A stretch of 64,000 nucleotides of DNA from Hyalella azteca (Eukaryota; Arthropoda; Malacostraca; Amphipoda; Hyalellidae): positions 1 through 64,000 of the forward strand of contig NW_025947462.1 in the NCBI RefSeq assembly GCF_000764305.2. Direction: 5' to 3'. A program made the translations under genes and the position numbers. The notes below the pieces were generated by a model. It had not been told where the DNA came from. It saw only the letters and a list, made by a program, of their open reading frames with translations, and did no database searches. This document shows, in pieces, positions 44,226 through 55,195 of the stretch (the stretch's first letter is position 1; every line of letters starts with the position of its first letter).

Positions 44226-46325
44226 TTTTAGCCTTTGAAAGACTAGCTCCCAGCATAAAGAAAGTTTTTACTCCTAACAGCCCAGAGTTTCTTGGGAACT
44301 TGCAGAGCTTAGCCTTTCCTAATTTTTATGGCTTTGAGTAATATAAAGTTTTCTTTTGTATTTCAGCCCAGTGACAAGCTTTCATTGAAAAAACTAGCTA
44401 AAAATGAAGACTTGATCATTCATAGACCTGACAAGGGCAGGGGCGTTGTTTTGGTTGCTTGTAGTCCATATAACAGTAGCCTTACCGAACTCATCTCCAA
44501 TCCTTCTAAATTTGTTGAAATTACTGATCCAATCTCTAAAACTATTTTCAAAATAGAGGACAAAATCAATAGCTTTCTGTGAAAACTCAAGGATTTGCCT
44601 GCCTTCTCACCTGAAACTCACTCCAAACTTTACTCCTCTGGTTAATGCCCTGGGATTTTATATGGCTTACATACCCAAAATTTACAAGTCTGATTTTGCC
44701 TCAAAGTTTCAATTCCGACCAATTTTTGCCTTATATAATACTCCTAGTTTTAAATTGGCTAAGTTTTTAGTTCCAGTCTTAAACTGTCTTACAACTAACC
44801 AGTATACAGCAGACAATTCTTATAAGTTTGTTGACTGCTAGGAGGATATTAATGACGTTCAGGACATAACTTCGGCCTCTATTGACATGGAAAGTTTGTT
44901 TATAAATATAGGTACCACTCTATGAAACTATAGAGATCTGTCTCAATTTTCTGTTTAAAGATATTCATGATACTGTTATTGGTTTGAACCACAATTTTTT
45001 AATCCTTCCTGGAATTTTTAGTTTTAAATTCAATTTTCATATTTGCTTTTAAGTTTTACAGACAGATTGATGGTTTGGGCTTGGGCATTCATCTTGTTCC
45101 AACCTTTGCAAATATCTTTATTTGTTTTCATGAGGTTTCATGGCTGACCAATTGTCCTCCTGACTTCAAACCAATATTTTATAACAGAAACGTCAATGAA
45201 ATCTTTCTTATTTTCAAGCATCCCTCTTATATTAAACTTTTCTTTGGTTACCTAAACTTGCAACATTATTCTATCAAATTTACAATGGAACTTGAATAAA
45301 ACAATAGTTTGTCCTTCCTTGACTGCAATATTACTAAATCTAAAGGCCACTTTCAAACATCTGTTTTCCAAAATCAACTTTCACCAGCCTAAGCACCAGC
45401 TTTTCTAGCTTTTGTTCTTTTAGATTCAAGTTGAATGGGCTTCAAACACTACTACACCGCGGCTTTTGCATTTTGCTTGACTTTCCATGCAATGCATTCT
45501 GAATTCAAATTTATGCGCAATATCTTCTCGCTTAATGGATTTCCTTCTGGCTTGGTGTTTACCCAAATTAAGAAATTAACATCTAAGCAATATAGCCAAG
45601 TTGTTCCAGAGCCTGATAATAGAAATGTTGTTTACTGTTCTCTTCCATACTTCGGCCATGCGTCTGAAGTTATGTTAAGAGAATTGAAAGATTTGTTTAT
45701 GAAATACTTTCTGGACATTACTCTTCTTATCTTACTGGAGAATAATTTCAAAATAGGTTCATTTTTTAGGTACAAAGATATCCTCCCTTCTCACATGTGA
45801 TTGTCCCTAGTTTCTAAATTTAGTTGTGCAGGATGTGCACCTGCGTACGTTAGAATGCCGTCATGCAATCTCCCTACTCTAGGGTCGCTGAGCATAGAGG
45901 GAGGAGTTATAGGACTGGGCAGTTACTATCACACCCTCCTCATTCAGCTGCGTGCACTCACACCAAACAGTGCAACATTCCAGTGTCTGACACTGACTTT
46001 TAAGGTTTTAGCTTCTTGTTCTGTTGCATCCAGTCTGCATATTTTGGAATCCTTGTACATTTTTGAAAATTGGACTAGTTTAAATGCAGCCTTCAGTTCT
46101 TATCCACTTGAAATTATGAATGGATAGGTATTTACGTTATTACTCTGCCCTTTGCCTGTAAATTTAGGTTTTAACTTCTGTATTTTTTCTCTTGAATCCA
46201 AACATTATTCATTTCAGATAGTATTTTTGTTCTAGATTTATCAAACTGATGACGGAGCTGGACTCCAAAATGTTTTAAATAGAGATATGTTTAATTTTTG
46301 TGGAGTTCTCTTTACTTTTAAATAT
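44226..46325 (+). pseudogene. Penelope-like element, plus arm (copy B)
   Basis: The best preserved RT text: LKKLAKNEDLIIHRPDKGRG and GVVLVACSPYN (44328-44582), a split YGL/PKIYK motif (about 44660), GLGIHLVPTFANIF and FYNRNVNEIFLIF (45075-45299), MHSEFKFMRNIFSLNGFPSG (45435-45800), and a GIY-YIG domain beginning CAPAYVRMPS (45801-46127). The catalytic box is NVNE in place of YVDD. Frameshifts separate the pieces. Terminal repeat with motif at 46246-46272. Confidence 0.88.
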
Positions 46326-46441
46326 TTTGTAATTTGTTGAAATGACGTTAGGGTATGAATAATTTTGGACATAAGTGTATAAACTACAATGTGCATTAGG
46401 TATTCAAATTTGATAATAGTTTTTCATTGAGATTGCCATAC

Positions 46442-48252
46442 CTTCCTCATGTGCTGGGATGTTGACTGATGATGGCGGTGAAATACCTGGACTTTTCTTA
46501 GGGTTAGGGTGATGGGGGAGTGTTGGGCGGGAGTGATGGAGGAGTGTTTGGAGGAGGTGATGGAGGATTGCTGGGAGGAGGTGATGGGGGAATATTGGGA
46601 AGAGGTGATGGGAGAGTGTTGGGAGGAGAAGTTGGGGGAGTGCTGGGAGGTGATGCGGGAGTGTTGGGAGGAGGTGATGGAGGATTGCTGGGAGGAGGTG
46701 ATGGGGGAATATTGGGAGGAGGTGATGGGGGAGTGTCGGGAGGTGACGCGTGAGTGCTGGGAGGTGATGTGGGAGTGTTTGGTAGAGGTGATGGGAGAAT
46801 GTTGGGTGGAGGTGATAGAGTAATGTTTGAAGGAGGTGATGGGGGAATGTTGGGTGGAGGTGATAGAGTAATGTTTGAAGGAGGTGATGGGAGAATGTCG
46901 GGTGGAGGTGATAGAGTAATGTTTGAAGGAGGTGATGGGAGAATGTTGGGTGGAGGTGATAGAGTAATGTTTGAAGGAGGTGATGGGGGAATGTTGGGTG
47001 GAGGTGATAGAGTAATGTTTGAAGGAGGTGATGGGGGAATGTTGGGTGGAGGTGATAGAGTAATGTTTGAAGGAGGTGATGGGGGAATGTTGGGTGGAGG
47101 TGATAGAGTAATGTTTGAAGGAGGTGATGGGGGAATGTTGGGTGGAGGTGATAGAGTAATGTTTGAAGGAGGTGATGGGGGAATGTTGGGTGGAGGTGAT
47201 AGAGTAATGTTTGAAGGAGGTGATGGGGGAATGTTGGGTGGAGGTGATAGAGTAATGTTTGAAGGAGGTGATGGGGGAATGTTGGGTGGAGGTGATAGAG
47301 TAATGTTTGAAGGAGGTGATGGGGGAATGTTGGGTGGAGGTGATAGAGTAATGTTTGAAGGAGGTGATGGGGGAATGTTGGGTGGAGGTGATAGAGTAAT
47401 GTTTGAAGGAGGTGATGGGGGAATGTTGGGTGGAGGTGATAGAGTAATGTTTGAAGGAGGTGATGGGGGAATGTTGGGTGGAGGTGATAGAGTAATGTTT
47501 GAAGGAGGTGATGGGGGAATGTTGGGTGGAGGTGATAGAGTAATGTTTGAAGGAGGTGATGGGGGAATGTTGGGTGGAGGTGATAGAGTAATGTTTGAAG
47601 GAGGTGATGGGGGAATGTTGGGTGGAGGTGATAGAGTAATGTTTGAAGGAGGTGATGGGGGAATGTTGGGTGGAGGTGATAGAGTAATGTTTGAAGGAGG
47701 TGATGGGGGAATGTTGGGTGGAGGTGATAGAGTAATGTTTGAAGGAGGTGATGGGGGAATGTTGGGTGGAGGTGATAGAGTAATGTTTGAAGGAGGTGAT
47801 GGGGGAATGTTGGGTGGAGGTGATAGAGTAATGTTTGAAGGAGGTGATGGGGGAATGTTGGGTGGAGGTGATAGAGTAATGTTTGAAGGAGGTGATGGGG
47901 GAATGTTGGGTGGAGGTGATAGAGTAATGTTTGAAGGAGGTGATGGGGGAATGTTGGGTGGAGGTGATAGAGTAATGTTTGAAGGAGGTGATGGGGGAAT
48001 GTTGGGTGGAGGTGATAGAGTAATGTTTGAAGGAGGTGATGGGGGAATGTTGGGTGGAGGTGATAGAGTAATGTTTGAAGGAGGTGATGGGGGAATGTTG
48101 GGTGGAGGTGATAGAGTAATGTTTGAAGGAGGTGATGGGGGAATGTTGGGTGGAGGTGATAGAGTAATGTTTGAAGGAGGTGATGGGGGAATGTTGGGTG
48201 GAGGTGATAGAGTAATGTTTGAAGGAGGTGATGGGGGAATGTTGGGTGGAGG
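46442..48252 (-). pseudogene. Exon Y homologue (copy B) with giant 48-bp repeat array
   Basis: Same donor (AAG|GTATGG, exon end 46442) and same terminal sequence as exon Y. Upstream of it lie variable 24-bp units (to about 46807) and then about 30 nearly identical 48-bp units. Whether it is still expressed is unknown; the acceptor side is lost at the N (48253). By homology with exon Y the used frame would give SPITSFKH/YSITSTQH repeats. The longer minus-strand frame rich in SNITLSPPPNIPPSPP is a side effect of the period. Confidence 0.55.
46808..48252. repeat. 48-bp higher-order minisatellite, ~30 units
   Basis: Each 48-bp unit is a pair of related 24-bp halves (GATAGAGTAATGTTTGAAGG and GATGGGGGAATGTTGGGTGG cores). 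The units are almost perfectly identical, while the 24-bp units at the 46510-46800 edge and in exon Y copy A are diverse. Forty-eight bases equal 16 codons, which keeps frames open on both strands. The true length is uncertain because the array ends at an N and an adapter. Confidence 0.97.
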
Positions 48253-48262
48253 NCTATTACTA

Positions 48263-48300
48263 CTGTCTCTTATACACATCTAGATGTGTATAAGAGACAG
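48263..48300. other. Nextera junction adapter (artefact)
   Basis: Perfect 38-bp inverted mosaic-end dimer, ten bases after the N that ends the 48-bp array. The transition from block B to block C rests on this false join. Confidence 0.98.
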
Positions 48301-48521
48301 AGGTAGAGGTAGAGGAGGAACAGGTAGAGGTAGAGGAGGTAGAGGTAGAGGAGGTAGAGGTAGAGGAGGTAGAGGTAGATGCAGGGCGTTAGAGTTCAGT
48401 TTTAGGAGGAATTTAATGTTTGTAGAAAGTTATAATTATATTTATTATTATTAAGAGTAATGCTCATTGAATGCAAGTGTATGGCCACACAGTACACAGT
48501 GTATGGCCACACAGTACACAC

Positions 48522-48847
48522 CTAAGCAGCAGCAGCCTGCTGTATGAGCTGTATATCTTGCCTCGCAGTTTGTATTCAACTTTCGCTGCTTCTTGCTTCG
48601 GCTTTTTTATTGAGACGATGAGTCCGTAGAGCACCCGCTCCTCCTGTCCATTTAGCCCCTTCTGTGACCCTTTCCGTCCCTTTGGCCGCCCTATTGGCCG
48701 TTTTGGTCCCTTAGGTCCCTCCACACCGTGCCCTAGGGCCGCCTCCTCCAGCAGACGAGGGAGGCTGATGCTCCGACATTTGGTCGTGACGTGTGTGATG
48801 GCCTCTTCATAGTCCTCGGCCTCGATCATCTGCTGGAGCTCTCGGGG
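48522..48847 (-). CDS. Exon X homologue (copy C)
   Basis: Intact homologue of exon X: the same acceptor type (ACAG before 48847), donor CTTAG|GTGTGT, phases and text (PRELQQMIEAEDYEEAITHV ... YSSYSRLLLL). It has one 51-bp AT-hook unit (KRPIGRPKGRK) where copy A has two, and LLEEAALG in place of LLEEGARG. The 22-bp minisatellite at its donor has two units (48478-48521). The pyrimidine tract of the next intron's 3' end is seen at 48301-48380, but exon W is not, because of the adapter. Confidence 0.6.
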
Positions 48848-48884
48848 CTGTTGGATAATTTTGTTGTAATGCAGGGAAAATAAG

Positions 48885-49590
48885 AGTCAAAAATCAAAAA
48901 TGTGAGTCAAAAGTCAAAAATATGAGTCAAAAGTAAAGAATGAGTCCAAAAGTCAAAACTATGTATAAATAATTTTGAGTCAGGAGTCAAAAATATGAGT
49001 CAAGAGTAGAAAATATGTATAAAACATTTGAGTCATAGGTAAAAAATGTAAGTGAAATTTTTGAGTAGAAAATGTGAGTAAAAAATACGAGTCAAAAATG
49101 TACGTGCTGTGAGTCAGGATGTGTCAATATTGGGATAATTTTAATCGTTCATTTAAATTGTCCTTACATTTTTAAATGTAAGGACAATTTTTGATCATCG
49201 AGGACCATTTTAATCGTTCACTTAAATTCAAATCTTCAAGTCAGTCTCAGTCAGTCATGAAGAAATAAATTTCTAGAAGACATGTTGAAAACATCGACAG
49301 AAATAAAATCTCTTTATAATAAATGATATTTAAAAAATACATTTACAAGAGCAATTTTGAGTGATTGATTGTACTACTGCCCTTGTATTGTCTACTGTAC
49401 AGGCCTGGTCTATAGCAGTGGGGGTGAAAATATTCAGTTTAAATAATAAATATGAGCAAATATATAAATTTAGCAATTCTATGTTCATTCTACAATTATA
49501 ACTATTTTTTTAATTAAACAAATTCTATATGTGGTCTGAATATAAGTTTACAATAAATGAACATAAAATCAGCTATCATTATACAATTTA
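48885..49590. repeat. Simple-repeat intron segment (copy C)
   Basis: GAGTCAAAAGTCAAAAAT words (48885-49110) and TTTAAGGACAATTTT-like words (49130-49215), shorter than in copy A. No gene. Confidence 0.8.
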
Positions 49591-51473
49591 TACACTTGCG
49601 CCCAAAATTATTCATACTTCTTCAGATATATAATTAATTCAAATTTGAAAAACAATAAAGATCATTTACAACTTATTTTTCTAGGAAAGGTTTTCATTTC
49701 ATAAATTTACAGGCATAGGGCAGAGTACAAAAGAAATACCTATCTATTCACAATTTCTAATGGATAAGAACTGTAGGCAGCATTTAAACTAGGCTTCTCA
49801 TTAAAAATATACCATACAATGATTCCAAAATGCGCAGATTGGAAGCACCAGAAATAGGAGCTAAAATCTTAAAGTCAGTGTTGGACATCAGAATGTTGCA
49901 CTGTTCGGCGTGAGTGCGCACAGCTGAATGAGGAGGGCCCAATAGTAACTGCCCAGTCCTACAACTTCTTCCTTTATGCTCAGCGACCCTAGTGTAAAGG
50001 TTGTGTGTCGTCATTCCAATGTACACAGATGCACATTGTGCACAACTAAATAATTAAAACTAGGGATGGTTGCATGAGAGAAAGGAGGATATCATTGTAC
50101 CTAAAAAATGAAACTATTTAAACATTTTCACAAGTAAGATATGAAGATTATTGTCCAGAAAATATTTCATAAGCAAATCTTTCAAATCTTTTGAGACTAA
50201 AATGGAATAATTCGGACATTTGGATGTTGCTTAATTAAGTTTGGAGAAAAAAAGTGAGGCTCATAATCCAAAGAACACAATACCCACAGTTAATCATCAG
50301 GGTTAGAATCTTATGTTTTGTTTTTTTCTGCTAGGGGACCTGGAAGTGTGAGTAAAGTTGATGGGATTATGAAAAAAGAAAAATATCAGAAATAACATCA
50401 AACAGGATGCAGAAAAACTTTCTCTTGGTCCTGATTGGATTCTTTAGCAGGATAATGATCCAAAGAACACATCAAAAATAGTCAAGAAGTGGTTTGATGA
50501 TTCACACATCAATGTCATGGAATGGCCTAGTCAAAGTCCCGATAGCAATCCAATTGAGAATTTGTGGCGAGTACTGAAAATAAAAGATCAGAAGAGACAA
50601 TATAAAAATTTGAAAGAATTAGAACAGTATACCAAGTAAGAATGGAAAAAAACTTTGCAACAATACATGCAGGGACCTTATTGACCATTACTGTAAGCAT
50701 TTACAACAAGTTATCAAGAGAAAAGGCCATGCATATTGATTCAGGGTATGAATAAATTTGGTCATGACTCAGTTATATATTTCTTTTGCATCACTTTACA
50801 AAACTGAAAAATAATGTTTTTTAGTTTCTAATACCATGTTATATGGCTCATTAATGCTTTACATCTCCTTTAAAGTTTTAGATAATTATTTTTGGTCTAA
50901 TTCTCTTTATTTGTTATAATTTCACTAGATTGATTGAATCCCAGCTTCACTAGAAATTTAAAAGCAAAGAAAACTTTTAAAAGTCCAACTCCATCATCAG
51001 TTTCATAAATCTAGAACATAATTACAATCAGAAATTAATAAAGTTTGTATTCAAAAGAAAAAATACAGCAGAATGTAAAAATCTAAATTTACAGGCAAAG
51101 GGCTGAGTAATAAAGTAAATACCTATCTATTCATAATTTCAAGTAGATAAGACTTAAAGGCTGCATTTAAACTAGGCCTATCTTTAAAAATATACAAGGA
51201 TTCCAAAATATGCAGATAGGGTGCAACAGAACAAGAAGCTAAAACCTTAAAGTAATAATGTCAGTAGATTGCTTGAATTGCAGATTGACTAGAAATGTAA
51301 AAGCAAAGAAGACTCCACAAAAATTCAGCATTTCTCTATTGAAAATGTTTTGGAGACCAGCTCCATTGTCAGTTTGATAAATATAGAATACAAATACAGT
51401 CAGAAAATTAATCAAGTTTGGAGTCAAAAGAAAAAAAGTTAAAACCTAAATTTACATGCAGAGGGCAGAATAA
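49591..51473. mobile_element. Tc1-like element, copy C (rearranged)
   Basis: Left terminus TACACTTGCGCCCAAAATTA at 49591, then a 0.5-kb Penelope fragment, then the Tc1 transposase C-terminal half (50195-50700: [21 protein letters not shown] text and [15 protein letters not shown], the best preserved DDE-region in these copies). Penelope terminal repeats follow (50930-51470). The right Tc1 terminus is absent; sequence passes into another element at 51474. Confidence 0.82.
49693..50193 (-). pseudogene. Penelope GIY-YIG domain fragment (copy C)
   Basis: The frame at 49784-50026 encodes YIGMTTHNLYTRVAEH, then H-rich spacing and a conserved ILESLY near the end. This is the GIY-YIG endonuclease that follows the RT in endonuclease-bearing Penelope-like elements and cuts the target. 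It is flanked by Tc1 sequence on both sides, with no RT attached. It corresponds closely to the segment missing from copy B. Confidence 0.85.
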
Positions 51474-52036
51474 ACTGTTGTGTGGAAATGGCTGCCATTT
51501 TTTTGGAATGAGATAGGCAAATTCTGTCAATTACGTTTTCAAGCCAACACCTGGGTGCAACTTTTATGTTAACTGGAACCTTTGCTAGCTGAGGTTCTAC
51601 TGTAAATGCATTTTTAAGGGTGTCCCTAATTACCCTGGGGGGTGTCCCTTTTTACCCTGTTGTGCGGAAATTGCTGCTATTTTTTTGGAATGAGATAGGC
51701 AAATTCCGTCAATTACGTTTTCAAGCCGACACCTGGGTGCAACTTTTATGTAAGTAAAATTTATTAATACGGCTAATATTTTTTTTGCTCCAGACCTTAG
51801 CAGAGGTACTTTTCCAAAGTCACACTTTTCACACTTTTTTCAGCAATTTTTAGAGATAGTAATTTTTTTATTTCTAGACTAGCCTTATACATAATAGATA
51901 GTAAATATGTTGAAGTTTATGCCACTATTTTTAGTTTTGCAATATTTTGATTAGTTTAGCTGCTACAACATTTCTACGAAATGTGGGATGCGCGTCCTGA
52001 TTTACCCCACCCACGCCTTTTTACCCCGTTTGACGG
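51474..52036. mobile_element. TA-flanked DNA element, 3' part (copy 2)
   Basis: Ends TACCCCGTTTGACGG before TA at 52037-52038 and matches 56085-56535 along its length, with an internal duplication (GGAATGAGATAGGCAAATTC occurs at both 51505 and 51686). The left end is cut off at the junction with Tc1 copy C. Confidence 0.8.
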
Positions 52037-52038
52037 TA

Positions 52039-53260
52039 TAATTGTTAAATAATTATAATTTGGCTAAAAATGTTATTTGAAACCGCTTCCAGAACTAATT
52101 GGTCTACTTGGTTCAACGGTGACCATTGAACGTGGCCATTACAAACGTGGTGCCCGAAAATAGGGGTGCGCTTGCTCCAATATGAGCGGGACGACCAAGA
52201 TGAGTGCGTTAGAGCGCTACAGCACCCAAAAACTGCCATTTCTTTAGGAAATAAGTGCCAGAATATTAACAAATCCTGCTCTTGGAGGGCCTTATAATTG
52301 CACCCCCCACTCCTTGCTCCTCAACTGAGTAGCGCTGGAGTGCTCCGACTGTTCTGGTGGATCTAAATGACCCACGATTTCTTAGAATTCCACCATGGTT
52401 TAATCAAATGTATGATTTACAAAAGCCACACGACATTAATTGCTAATGTAAAGAACTAGACATGTGTTTATGCTACTAATTTATCATTGAAGTTGTTTCC
52501 CCATAATTCCATGCTTTGTTACAAGTGAAATTCATCACCTGGAATGAGAATTTTCAATTGGGGTTTCAAGCATTGATTCCCCATTACTTTTATGTAATTA
52601 CCTAGTCTATCTGTAAAATATTTATATAAATTACAGCCATACTAGAAAATTAATATAAAATGAAATTACAGCTACAGAATTTTAATTATTGATATTCAAG
52701 TATAATTTATTTATAAAACATTTGAAGCATGCAGAGTGCGCTTCAAATATATATCATTGTTGCCACAAGTCTTAACCCCAACTATATAAAAAAATATAGC
52801 TATCACCATGACTATGACACTATATGTTTATGTGGATGAGTGCACTCTGCATGCTTCAAATGTTTTAAAAATAAATTTAAATATTAATGTAGCTGAGCAT
52901 TAACTATTCAATTTTCTAAAATTTAGTAAGAAGCAAAGCATATTCTAATTCTTGAATAGCCTACAAAATGCTTCTAAAAAATAAAAATGCCGTAAGGCAT
53001 GTGACCTCGTGATCATTGACTTGCTACCATTATGTTCTGAAGGATATTTTGGCTGGAGTGTTGAAGGACTGCAGATTACAGAAGTTGAAAATTTTATGAA
53101 ATGACATGTTTGCACAGTGCAAAAGCGCAATTTTCTCAATCAAACAAAAATACACTAGGTTGGAGACTTGGAACCACTAGATTTTATACCTACTGAAATC
53201 ATAAAATGAAATTATATATTAGAGCTGGAATATTTCAGAAAAAATTTGAACTTTTCCAAA
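52039..53260. repeat. Dispersed repeat block (three copies)
   Basis: The block 'GGTCCACTCGG ... ACTAGACATGTGTTTATGCTAC ... TGTTTCCCCAT ... GTGAAATTCA' occurs here (52070-52720), at 54330-54740 and at 58560-58980. It is followed here and at 54840-55080 by the type-2 repeat of the 10.7-13.3 kb array. No coding content recognised. Confidence 0.75.
52709..52877. mobile_element. Hairpin MITE
   Basis: Inverted arms of about 36 bp containing AAACATTTGAAGCATGCAGA at 52717 and its complement at 52840-52867, with ATTTA repeated at both borders. The homologous block at 54710-54735 lacks it, giving an empty site. No coding capacity. Confidence 0.75.
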
Positions 53261-53584
53261 CCTGATCAGCGGGTTATTGGTTAGCCTGTCAGAATGTTAG
53301 TGTCTGACTGTCCGACAGTCCGAGTGACCAAGTCCAGCAAGGCAGTTGCTTTCTCCTATGTTGAACAGTTGAAGATTGAACTTTTGAACCAACTTTGACT
53401 ACTAGCTCATAACTCAATAAACTCTTTATGGGAACAAAGACCAAAAGCACAAAAAAAAAATATGGACAAAGCTAAAGTTTTAATAATATTAACATAAATG
53501 AATAAATAAATAAAATTTAAATAACTTCAGTGAGTTCAGTCTTCAGTTGAAATCTAACACCGAATCTAACCGTGTACTGCTTTC
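53261..53584. other. No gene seen
   Basis: AT-rich spacer before the 17-bp minisatellite; no recognisable feature. Confidence 0.4.
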
Positions 53585-53815
53585 AGCGTTGATATGCGTC
53601 TTGTTATGTTTCCCAGTGAGGCCACATTTCCTGCGATGCCACATTTTCAGTGAGGCCACATTTCCTGTGAGGCCACATTTCCTGTGAGGCCACATTTCCT
53701 GTGAGGCCACATTTCCAGTGAGGCCACATTTCCTGTGAGGCCACATTTCCTGTGAGGCCACATTTCCAGTGAGGCCACATTTCCAGTGAGGCCACATTTC
53801 CTGTGAGGCCATATT
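53585..53815. repeat. 17-bp minisatellite
   Basis: About thirteen units of GTGAGGCCACATTTCCT with few variants. Because three units make 51 bases, all three minus-strand frames give the same CGLTGNVASQEMWPHRK-type peptide. A single-unit relative with the same flanks is at 24110-24152. Confidence 0.95.
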
Positions 53816-53821
53816 TGTAAC

Positions 53822-53859
53822 CTGTCTCTTATACACATCTAGATGTGTATAAGAGACAG
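53822..53859. other. Nextera junction adapter (artefact)
   Basis: Perfect 38-bp inverted mosaic-end dimer at the edge of the 17-bp minisatellite. Confidence 0.98.
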
Positions 53860-54237
53860 ATATTAGAGTGCATCGATTTTATTATTAGACATTTTTTAAA
53901 GCTCTCAAAACAGCCTAATCGAGTATGTGTTGCTTTCAAATAAAGCATCAGAGGAATCTTACTTTAAAATAGTCATTGGTTATGACATTTTTCTACATTT
54001 TGTTCATTTATAATCAGTATAAGACACAGGCCGCAGGTTTAGAAAGCAGATCNCTGACTAGACAGACTACCGGTAGCGTACTTGGAAAATTTAGCATTCA
54101 AAACTTTAGATTCTGTGAACCTCGTAATTTATACATTATTAGAACTTTAGACGGCTCACAATATATCGTGTAAAATTTTCACTCAATAATAGTCTCGATT
54201 GATAATAATATTATCAATAATAGCACACGATTGATAC
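53860..54237. other. Orphan fragment between two adapters
   Basis: A 378-bp piece bounded by adapters on both sides and containing an N at 54053. Its genomic position is unknown. No gene. Confidence 0.9.
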
Positions 54238-54275
54238 CTGTCTCTTATACACATCTAGATGTGTATAAGAGACAG
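54238..54275. other. Nextera junction adapter (artefact)
   Basis: Perfect 38-bp inverted mosaic-end dimer. The next base starts inside the end of a TA-flanked element (54276-54313). Confidence 0.98.
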
Positions 54276-55193
54276 GATTTACCCCACCCATCCCTTTTTA
54301 CCCTGTTTGACGGTATACTTGTTAAATAAATTATAATTTGGCTATAATTGTCACTCAAAACTGCTTCCAGAACTAATCGGTCCACTCGGCTCAATGACAC
54401 TTAAATCAAATGTATGGTTTACAAAAGTCATTAATTGACTATGACATTAATTGCTAATGTAAAGAACTAGACATGTGTTTATGCTACTAATTTATCATTG
54501 AAGTTGTTTCCCCATTAATCCATGCTTTGTTACAAGTGAAATTCACCATCTGGAATGAGAATTTTCAAGTATAGGGTTTTACACAGGAATTTCCCCATTA
54601 CTTTTATGTAATTAGTCAATCTGTAAAATATTTCTATAAATTACAGTCATAATAGAAAATTAATATAGAACGAAATTACAGTTACAGAATTTTAATTATT
54701 GATATTTAAGTATAATTTAACAATAATGAGCACTAACTATTTAATTTTATAAAATTTTCTAAGAAGCAAAGCATGTTCCGATTCTTGAATGGCCTACAAA
54801 ATGCTTCTAAAAAATAAAAATAATTGATGCTTTTAAAAAATAAAACTGCCTTAAGGCATGTGACCTCATGATCATTGAATGGCTACCATTATGTTCTGCA
54901 GGATATTTTGGCTGGAGTGATGAAGGACTGCAGATTGCGGAAGTTGAAAATTTTATGAAATGACATATTTGCACAGTGCAAAGCACAATTTTCTCAATCA
55001 AACAAAAATACACTAGGTTGGAGACTTGGAACCACAAGATTTTATATCTAATGAAATCATAAAATGAAATTATATATTAGTTTAAATATATGGAAACATA
55101 TTACTGATCTGTTGAGCATATAAAATAATGTGATAAAGTAATATCTTAGTAATACTTAACTTAGATACAGCCAACAATTATTTTTGTATTACA
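54276..55193. repeat. TA-element end and dispersed repeat block, copy 2
   Basis: 54276-54313 is the right terminus of the TA-flanked element (ends GTTTGACGG before TA). It is followed by the same sequence that follows the copy ending at 52036, so both copies sit in a duplicated setting. 54330-55080 repeats the block described at 52039. Confidence 0.75.
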
Positions 55194-55195
55194 TA

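Larger units (their letters stand above)
40381..46379. mobile_element. Tc1-like element, copy B, invaded by Penelope elements
   Basis: Termini at 40381 (TACACTTGCGCCCAAAATTA) and 46379, TA on both sides, at the same position relative to exons X and Y as copy A. Dead transposase with LTVKHGGRNLIFWVS-like and DIIKNYMQDVEKLFRGPDW pieces (41557-41875). It carries the same terminal-repeat hairpin and the same head-to-head Penelope pair as copy A but lacks the 253-bp retroposon. Confidence 0.85.

Noticed and set aside
46504..48283. Very long open frames (591 codons minus, 509 codons plus) as a giant proline-rich or glycine-rich protein
   Set aside because: They arise because the 48-bp repeat is a multiple of three and lacks stops in these frames. 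They run into the adapter (peptide ends MCIRDR, LSLIHI), and the exon-homologous frame is a different one.
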